Source: an uncultured Coriobacteriaceae bacterium
GTDB taxonomy: Bacteria; Actinomycetota; Coriobacteriia; Coriobacteriales; QAMH01
Assembly: GCA_900556425.1 (NCBI GenBank)
Contig: USOR01000021.1
Coordinates: 1 to 10,214, forward strand
DNA: 10,214 bases
Direction of reading: 5' to 3'
The position numbers and the translations under genes are program-made. Below, in pieces: positions 5,708-10,214 of this stretch (positions within the stretch are counted from its first letter, which is position 1; each line of letters begins with the position of its first letter). The notes beneath the pieces were generated by a model. That model was not told the origin of the DNA, made no database searches, and saw only the letters and a program-made list of their open reading frames with translations.

Positions 5708-5744
5708 AATGAGACAAAAGTGGCCGGGCCACTTTTGTCTCATT
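5708..5744. terminator. Palindromic repeat C, possible bidirectional terminator
   Basis: AATGAGACAAAAGTGGCC (5708-5725) and its exact reverse complement (5727-5744) form an 18-bp perfect inverted repeat around one base. It lies between convergent genes, so a strong hairpin in either RNA would suit termination. However, no U-tract follows the stem on either strand; the only U-run lies within the 3' arm. The outer nine bases on each side match repeat A (556-594), so it may be a repeat element co-opted as a terminator. Its last two bases (TT, 5743-5744) form part of the tilS stop codon. Confidence 0.6.
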
Positions 5745-6768
5745 ACTGCGCTTTGCGGATGACGAGCGCATCACCTGATATGCTCACGCGCAGGCCACCC
5801 GAGACCTCGGTCGTGAAGCCCTCGTCCTCCATCCCGTCGAGGACCCGATCAATCTGACCAGCCTCGAGACGAGCATCGGGATTGACCACAAGCAGGCAGG
5901 CGCGCATCGCGCGGCGTGCCATGGACCGATCGAGCGAGCGTAGCGCCTCGACTGGCATGGACGCGGTCTCGCCATCCCACACGAGCGTCCGGTAGGCAAT
6001 CGAATCCGCCTGACACCGCAGCGCCTCATCCTCATCGGCAATGAGGTCCATGGTCTGGGCAAGCGAACCCTCGAACCCCGGGCGCAGCTCGCGAAGCACG
6101 GGGATGAGCTCGCGCCGCACGCGGCTGCGGAAGTTATCACCCGTAAGATTCGTCTCGTCCTCACGCCAAAGCCCCTCGTCTGCCGTGTCCGAATGGCGCT
6201 TCCTCAGCCAATCGCGCAGCTGCTCGCGCGATGCGTCGAGCAATGGACGACGTAGATTGCCGCGGACGCGCGGAATGGACGCAAGACCCCCGGGGCCCGT
6301 TCCCACGAGAGCGCGCATGAAGAAGGTCTCGACGCGATCGTCAATCGTATGCGCGGTGCAGATGAGCCCGTCCTTGGCACCCACCCGAGCGCAAGCGCGG
6401 TCCAGCGCCAAAGACGCCAGACGATAGCGCTCCTCACGTGCGATGGCCTCCATGCCTCCCCTGCGCGAACGCGCAAGGGCTCCTATATCCACGCGCTGCA
6501 CCTCGCAAGGTACGTCAAGCTCCTTGCAAAGCTCGTGCACGAAGCGTTCGTCACCATCGGAATCCTCGCCGCGCAGCATATGGTTCACGTGCAGGACAAA
6601 GGGTGCGATGCGATCGGGAACGGGTAACGAGTCCGCAAGCATCGCGAAAAGCTCATCATCGGAGCCTTCGCCTGCAACATACGCGCAGACGAGCTCGAGC
6701 AAGGCCGTGGAATCCGAGCCACCCGAAACCATGAGCAGCACGGGAATCTTTGCCTGCGCTTCGGCCAT
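5743..6768 (-). CDS. tilS: tRNA(Ile)-lysidine synthetase
   Basis: A 341-residue cytosolic enzyme that uses ATP to attach lysine to C34 of the CAU-anticodon tRNA(Ile), changing its identity from methionine to isoleucine and its codon from AUG to AUA. It is normally essential. The PP-loop SGGSDSTAL is at 15-23. Further N-type motifs are VNHMLRGEDSDGDERFV (61-77), TAHTIDDRVETFFMRALVGTG (138-158) and NFRSRVRRELIPVL (212-225). The C-terminal part is short compared with the roughly 430 residues of the E. coli protein, nearer the compact forms. The frame stays open upstream to 6876, but that region is the flippase 3' end. The ATG at 6768 lies 2 nt after the flippase stop, with GGGGGT just upstream. 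The usual neighbours hpt and ftsH are absent. The stop codon overlaps palindrome C. Confidence 0.95.
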   Translation of the reverse strand: MAEAQAKIPVLLMVSGGSDSTALLELVCAYVAGEGSDDELFAMLADSLPVPDRIAPFVLHVNHMLRGEDSDGDERFVHELCKELDVPCEVQRVDIGALARSRRGGMEAIAREERYRLASLALDRACARVGAKDGLICTAHTIDDRVETFFMRALVGTGPGGLASIPRVRGNLRRPLLDASREQLRDWLRKRHSDTADEGLWREDETNLTGDNFRSRVRRELIPVLRELRPGFEGSLAQTMDLIADEDEALRCQADSIAYRTLVWDGETASMPVEALRSLDRSMARRAMRACLLVVNPDARLEAGQIDRVLDGMEDEGFTTEVSGGLRVSISGDALVIRKAQ

Positions 6769-6770
6769 GC

Positions 6771-8162
6771 CTACCCCCAGAACCGGCTGGAGTTCTCGAG
6801 CCTCGCGGTCGGACGCCTGCGCGTGTGCACGCTGATGTTCGCGAACTGCAGCACGATCAAAATGAGCAGCAGGCACATCTCGGCCAGATAGGTGATGACA
6901 GCGCCCATGAGACCGATGGAGTTGATAAGCGCAAACGAGGCAATGAGCGAGAACGCGAACGTGATGAGATAGAGCTTCACGACGCTGTTCTGACGGCGCT
7001 GAACGGTGATGATCTGATAGATGAAGTCGATGGCCGCCGTAATGCCACCGGCAACGATCATGAGGTTCATGAGGACCCTGAACTGCTCGAAGTCCGTGTT
7101 GTACAGCACGCTCATGATCGGAATGCCAATCCAGTTCATGATGATGAGGTTGAAGACGGTGATGGCGATAATCGCGCCGAACACCGCCATCATGATGATA
7201 TTGAACGTACGATGCTCGTCGGGATTCTCCCAGGCTGCGGCCAAACGCAACAGCAGCGGCTTGTAGAGCAGACTTGCCGTGAGCAAGATGCCCTGCGCAG
7301 GAAAGTAGAGCACGTTGAAGTACAGCTGGTTGTCATAGGACAGCGGGCCCTCCATCATGAACTTGGGCATGTTGTCGATGAGACAGTAGAGGAACAACGC
7401 GACGAAGACGGGGAAGCAGCGCTTGAAGAGGTTGACGACGCCCTTCATGTTCCAGCGGCGCGACTTGGGCGTCTCCATATAGGCAAGCGGTACCGTGAGC
7501 ACAAGCAAGCTTGCCGCAGCGACAATCGCCATGACGATGCACGAGAAGCCAAGGTTGCGCGTGATGAAGAGCACGACGCTGAACACGATGAGCACGACGG
7601 CACTTCGGAAGGCCTGCGAGATGCCCGCGAGATACATCTTGTCGACTTGCTGCAAGCGCCCTTCGTAGACATCGGCGAGCGCGTCAATCATGCGATACAG
7701 ATACACGCCCATGCTGATGACGAACATGTCGGACTCATAACCGCGGATGCAGCAATACACATAGCCCACGATAACCATAAGAATACAGGTGAGTATGCGG
7801 TTGATTTGATAATCCGCGAAGGAATGGTCCTCGTCGATATCCGACACCTGATAGGTGCGCACGCCGTAATTGCCGATGATCATGAGCAGGGTGCCGGTCA
7901 CAAAGGCAAGCGAGAAGATGCCAGCTTGATCGGCGCCGACAAGCTGCGTGATGACAATGGTGAGCAGCGGAAACACGACGCCCCATACGCCGATGCCGAC
8001 GCTATTGAAGATGAAGTCGCGCGTGGTCTGATGGGGAGAGTACTGCTCTTCCTGATTCGTAAGCGAGCGTTGCGTCGCCGCCCCGACGAGGCGGTCAATC
8101 CAGTGGTTCACCAGTCGCGCAATCGCGCCTTGCTTGCGTGCTTTGTTGGGTCTTCGTTCCAT
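6771..8162 (-). CDS. Oligosaccharide flippase family protein (Wzx/MATE-like)
   Basis: A 463-residue polytopic membrane protein of the MOP flippase superfamily, which moves lipid-linked sugars across the cytoplasmic membrane. After a basic cytosolic N-terminus of about 45 residues, the sequence alternates hydrophobic helices and short loops, roughly 12 to 14 spans. The first runs through FNSVGIGVWGVVFPLLTIVI (about 52-71), with LVGADQAGIFSLAF next, typical of Wzx-like proteins. The C-terminus is basic and cytosolic (HTRRRPTARLENSSRFWG). The substrate cannot be told from sequence, and no glycosyltransferase genes lie nearby. The ATG at 8162 has no Shine-Dalgarno; a TATAAT ends 6 nt upstream, so the transcript may begin at the start codon. 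It shares a transcript with tilS, which starts 2 nt after its stop. Confidence 0.85.
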   Translation of the reverse strand: MERRPNKARKQGAIARLVNHWIDRLVGAATQRSLTNQEEQYSPHQTTRDFIFNSVGIGVWGVVFPLLTIVITQLVGADQAGIFSLAFVTGTLLMIIGNYGVRTYQVSDIDEDHSFADYQINRILTCILMVIVGYVYCCIRGYESDMFVISMGVYLYRMIDALADVYEGRLQQVDKMYLAGISQAFRSAVVLIVFSVVLFITRNLGFSCIVMAIVAAASLLVLTVPLAYMETPKSRRWNMKGVVNLFKRCFPVFVALFLYCLIDNMPKFMMEGPLSYDNQLYFNVLYFPAQGILLTASLLYKPLLLRLAAAWENPDEHRTFNIIMMAVFGAIIAITVFNLIIMNWIGIPIMSVLYNTDFEQFRVLMNLMIVAGGITAAIDFIYQIITVQRRQNSVVKLYLITFAFSLIASFALINSIGLMGAVITYLAEMCLLLILIVLQFANISVHTRRRPTARLENSSRFWG

Positions 8163-8176
8163 AGCGCGATTATAAT
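8146..8176 (+). promoter_or_regulatory. Promoter of the hydrolase-glpK operon
   Basis: TATAAT at 8171-8176 is a perfect -10 on the plus strand. TTGGGT (8146-8151) is a weak -35 at a 19-nt spacing. The predicted start is near 8183, leaving a leader of about 28 nt. It overlaps the minus-strand -10 through the palindrome ATTATAAT (8169-8176), so both promoters cannot melt independently. Confidence 0.55.
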
Positions 8177-8197
8177 ATTGCACACATCGAACGTCAC
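8169..8197 (-). promoter_or_regulatory. Promoter of flippase-tilS, probably leaderless
   Basis: The minus strand has GTGACG (8192-8197), 17 nt, then TATAAT (8169-8174), then CGCGCT, then the ATG at 8162. A perfect -10 ending 6 nt before the start codon predicts transcription starting at or next to the A of ATG, with no room for a ribosome site. Confidence 0.65.
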
Positions 8198-8210
8198 CCG
8201 AGGAGGCACC

Positions 8211-9173
8211 ATGACTGACAGCATCATGCAAGAGCCCATCTCGTTTGCAAGCACCGATACCGAAACAACCATACACGGCTACATCTGGCGCGATGAAAGC
8301 TGCGCGAAACCACGTGGCATCGTGCAAATCGCCCATGGCATGGCCGAGCACATCGAGCGCTATGATGACTTCGCGCGCTTCCTGGCAAGCAAGGGCTTCA
8401 TCGTTGGCGGCTACGACCACCTCGCCCATGGCGACAGCGTCTCGGGCAATGTGCCTTGGGGCGGCTTCGACCCCCGCAACGGCGCGAATCACCTTATCGA
8501 GGATGTGCATCGCATGCGCTCGCTCATGCTGGCGCGCACCCCAGCGGGACTCCCCTACTTCGTCTTTGGTCATTCGATGGGGAGCTACATCATGCGCGAT
8601 TACATCGCACGCCATGGCGAAGGCCTGGCCGGTGCCATACTCTGTGGCACGGGCTACATCCCTCCTGTGGTATCGAAGGCGGGAAATGCGCTCGCGCGTG
8701 CCATGTCCGCCATCCGTGGCAAGAACTACAAGAGCAAGCTGTTGGATTACATGGGCGTCGGCGCCTTCAACAAGGTCATCGATGATGCGCGCACCGAGGC
8801 AGATTGGATCTCTGCCAGCCAGGAGAACGTCGATCGCTACCTTGCCGATGACAAATCCGGCTTCATGTTCCCCGCCGGCGGCTACGCGACGCTCACGGCG
8901 CTCACCAAGGAAGCGTGCTCGCCCGCGACCATACAGGCCGTGCCGCACGGGCTCCCCCTGCTCTTCATCGCCGGCGCCGAAGATCCCGTGGGCTCCATGG
9001 GCGAAGGCGTCAGAAAAGTCGCCGCCATGATGCAAAAAGCCGGCGTGCAGGATGTCGAAGTCGAGATATACGCGGGCATGCGCCACGAGATCTTGAACGA
9101 GGACGACCACATGCGCGTATATGATGACGTCGCCGCATGGCTTGAAAAGCATGTGGATGGAGGCAGCAAATGA
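8211..9173 (+). CDS. Alpha/beta hydrolase, monoacylglycerol lipase/lysophospholipase type
   Basis: A 320-residue serine hydrolase of the Hydrolase_4 (PldB-like) family, expected to cleave monoacylglycerols or lysophospholipids. The oxyanion-hole motif is AHGMAEH (41-47). The nucleophile elbow is FGHSMGS with Ser122. The acid is likely Asp258 in AGAEDPVG and the base His292 in GMRHEILNE. No signal peptide is visible, so it is cytosolic. A cap region lies at about 150-225. The frame is open far upstream, but AGGAGG (8201-8206) marks the ATG at 8211, although the 4-nt spacer is tight. Its stop overlaps the glpK start by 4 nt. The pairing suggests that glycerol released by the lipase is phosphorylated at once. 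Esterase or haloperoxidase-like activity cannot be ruled out. Confidence 0.9.
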   Translation: MTDSIMQEPISFASTDTETTIHGYIWRDESCAKPRGIVQIAHGMAEHIERYDDFARFLASKGFIVGGYDHLAHGDSVSGNVPWGGFDPRNGANHLIEDVHRMRSLMLARTPAGLPYFVFGHSMGSYIMRDYIARHGEGLAGAILCGTGYIPPVVSKAGNALARAMSAIRGKNYKSKLLDYMGVGAFNKVIDDARTEADWISASQENVDRYLADDKSGFMFPAGGYATLTALTKEACSPATIQAVPHGLPLLFIAGAEDPVGSMGEGVRKVAAMMQKAGVQDVEVEIYAGMRHEILNEDDHMRVYDDVAAWLEKHVDGGSK

Positions 9174-10214
9174 CCGGAAAATACGTCATCTCGCTCGACC
9201 AGGGCACGACTTCCTCGCGCTCCGTCCTCATCGACCATGAAGGCCGCTCGGTCGACTCCATCCAGCGCAAGTTTCCCCAGATATACCCACAGCCGGGATG
9301 GGTGGAGCAAAACCCCCAGGAGATCATCTTCTCGCAATTGGGTTCGATGACCGATCTGATCACATGTCATGCGCTGGAAGCAAAAGACATCGACAGCATC
9401 GGCATCACCAACCAGCGAGAGACCACGATCGTATGGGATCGCGAGACGGGCCGCCCCATTGCAAACGCAATCGTGTGGCAATGCCGTCGTACCGCCCCCA
9501 TCATTGCCGACCTCTGCTCGGACCTAGCCGTATGCGACAAAATCGAGCTCGTCACCGGCCTGCATCCAGACGCATACTTCTCGGCGAGCAAGATCAAGTG
9601 GCTTCTCGATAACGTGCCAGGCGCACGCAAGCTTGCCGAAAAGGGCCAGCTGCTCTTTGGCACTGTCGACTGTTGGCTCATCTGGAACCTCACGGGCCGC
9701 AAAGTGCACGCAACCGACGTCACCAACGCGAGCCGCACCATGCTCTACGACATACACAAGGGTTGCTGGGACAAGAGCCTGCTCGAGCTTTTCGACATTC
9801 CTGAGCGCATGATGCCCGAAGTGCGTCCGAGCGCGAGCTTCTTCGGCGAGACCGACTATCCGAACATCCCCGCCGGCATTCCCATATGCGGCGTTGCGGG
9901 CGACCAGCAAGCGGCACTCTTCGGGCAATGCTGCTTCGAAGCGGGCCAAGCCAAGAACACCTACGGCACAGGCTGCTTTCTGCTGCTACATACGGGTGAC
10001 ACGCCCGTTACGTCGAGAAATGGTCTCGTCACGACCATTGCGGCGTCTGCCCCCAGCGTGACGCACACCGAATACGCCCTCGAAGGCAGCGTCTTCATGG
10101 CAGGTGCGCTGATCCAATGGCTCATCGACGAGCTTGGCATCGCACAGACTCCCGCCGAGACGCAACAACTCGCCGAGAGCATCCCCGACACGGGCGGCGT
10201 CTACATTGTCCCCG
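9170..10214 (+). CDS. glpK: Glycerol kinase, N-terminal 348 residues
   Basis: FGGY-family sugar kinase that converts glycerol and ATP to glycerol-3-phosphate. The gene runs off the window at about 70 percent of the usual 500 residues. Diagnostic blocks are SLDQGTTSSRSVL (8-20), PGWVEQNP (42-49), GITNQRETTIVW (78-89), NAIVWQCRRT (99-108), LLFGTVDCWLIW (161-172), DVTNASRTMLYDIH (183-196), GVAGDQQAALFGQ (241-253) and NTYGTGCFLL (263-272), with YALEGSVFMAGALIQWL (302-318). The catalytic Asp is D245 in AGDQQ. The HFYG-type loop whose His is phosphorylated by HPr in enterococcal GlpK is absent: the loop here reads FFGETDYPNIP. GGAGG lies 6 nt before the ATG. It is coupled to the lipase by ATGA overlap. 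No glpF or glpD is in view. Confidence 0.97.
   Translation, partial: MTGKYVISLDQGTTSSRSVLIDHEGRSVDSIQRKFPQIYPQPGWVEQNPQEIIFSQLGSMTDLITCHALEAKDIDSIGITNQRETTIVWDRETGRPIANAIVWQCRRTAPIIADLCSDLAVCDKIELVTGLHPDAYFSASKIKWLLDNVPGARKLAEKGQLLFGTVDCWLIWNLTGRKVHATDVTNASRTMLYDIHKGCWDKSLLELFDIPERMMPEVRPSASFFGETDYPNIPAGIPICGVAGDQQAALFGQCCFEAGQAKNTYGTGCFLLLHTGDTPVTSRNGLVTTIAASAPSVTHTEYALEGSVFMAGALIQWLIDELGIAQTPAETQQLAESIPDTGGVYIVP

Noticed and set aside
4161..5774. 537-codon minus-strand open frame opposite the lipoprotein gene
   Set aside because: No recognisable motif, no ribosome site, and it lies opposite a clear lipobox-bearing gene of the operon.
6750..8210. Plus-strand open frame running antisense through the flippase into the hydrolase
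   Set aside because: The antisense part is rich in His, Asp, Glu and Arg with no domain, a usual shadow of a hydrophobic membrane gene in GC-rich DNA. The hydrolase has its own Shine-Dalgarno at 8201.
8163..9152. Minus-strand extension of the flippase frame across the hydrolase
   Set aside because: It is antisense to a gene with an intact catalytic triad, and the flippase start at 8162 has its own promoter.
1..10214. CRISPR arrays, tRNA or rRNA genes, complete transposase genes
   Set aside because: No regularly spaced repeats, cloverleaf sequences or transposase motifs were seen on reading both strands.

Overview
The window comes from a moderately high-GC bacterium. Codon usage, a probable leaderless start, GTTCA direct repeats like actinobacterial PhoP boxes, and dispersed TGRGACA palindromes all suggest an actinomycete relative. 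My best guess is class Coriobacteriia (Eggerthella/Slackia-like), but this is an inference from style, not from a marker gene.

Layout. (1) Positions 1-662: the 5' end of a minus-strand AGCS-type Na+/amino-acid symporter, preceded by a clear glycine riboswitch, a sigma70-like promoter and two palindromes. The riboswitch leader can be drawn as a translational OFF switch for the importer. (2) Positions 663-5702: five plus-strand genes that read as one module. They are an OmpR-family response regulator and a histidine kinase (4-nt overlap), then, after an 87-nt gap with three phased GTTCA repeats, a VTC-domain polyphosphate-polymerase-like protein, a DUF4956 membrane protein and a Cthe_2159-like beta-helical lipoprotein. 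The last three are tightly packed (8-nt overlap, then 0 nt). (3) Positions 5708-5744: a near-perfect palindrome between the convergent module and tilS. (4) Positions 5743-8162, minus strand: a Wzx/MATE-type flippase followed by tilS, tRNA(Ile)-lysidine synthetase. (5) Positions 8163-8210: a 48-bp divergent promoter region with a palindromic ATTATAAT. (6) Positions 8211-10214: an alpha/beta hydrolase of the monoacylglycerol lipase type overlapping by 4 nt with glpK, which runs off the window.

How the parts fit. The two-component system probably controls the downstream VTC operon, where a cytosolic polymerase-like domain, a multi-span membrane partner and a surface polysaccharide-binding lipoprotein could make, export and anchor an anionic polymer. 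This module is the best candidate for an undescribed system. The lipase and glycerol kinase would release glycerol from acylglycerols and trap it as glycerol-3-phosphate.

The window also carries related palindromic repeats. Two share AATGAGACA/TGTCTCATT and bracket the five-gene module. A third is part of a 75-bp, 25-codon composite that sits in frame inside the VTC gene.
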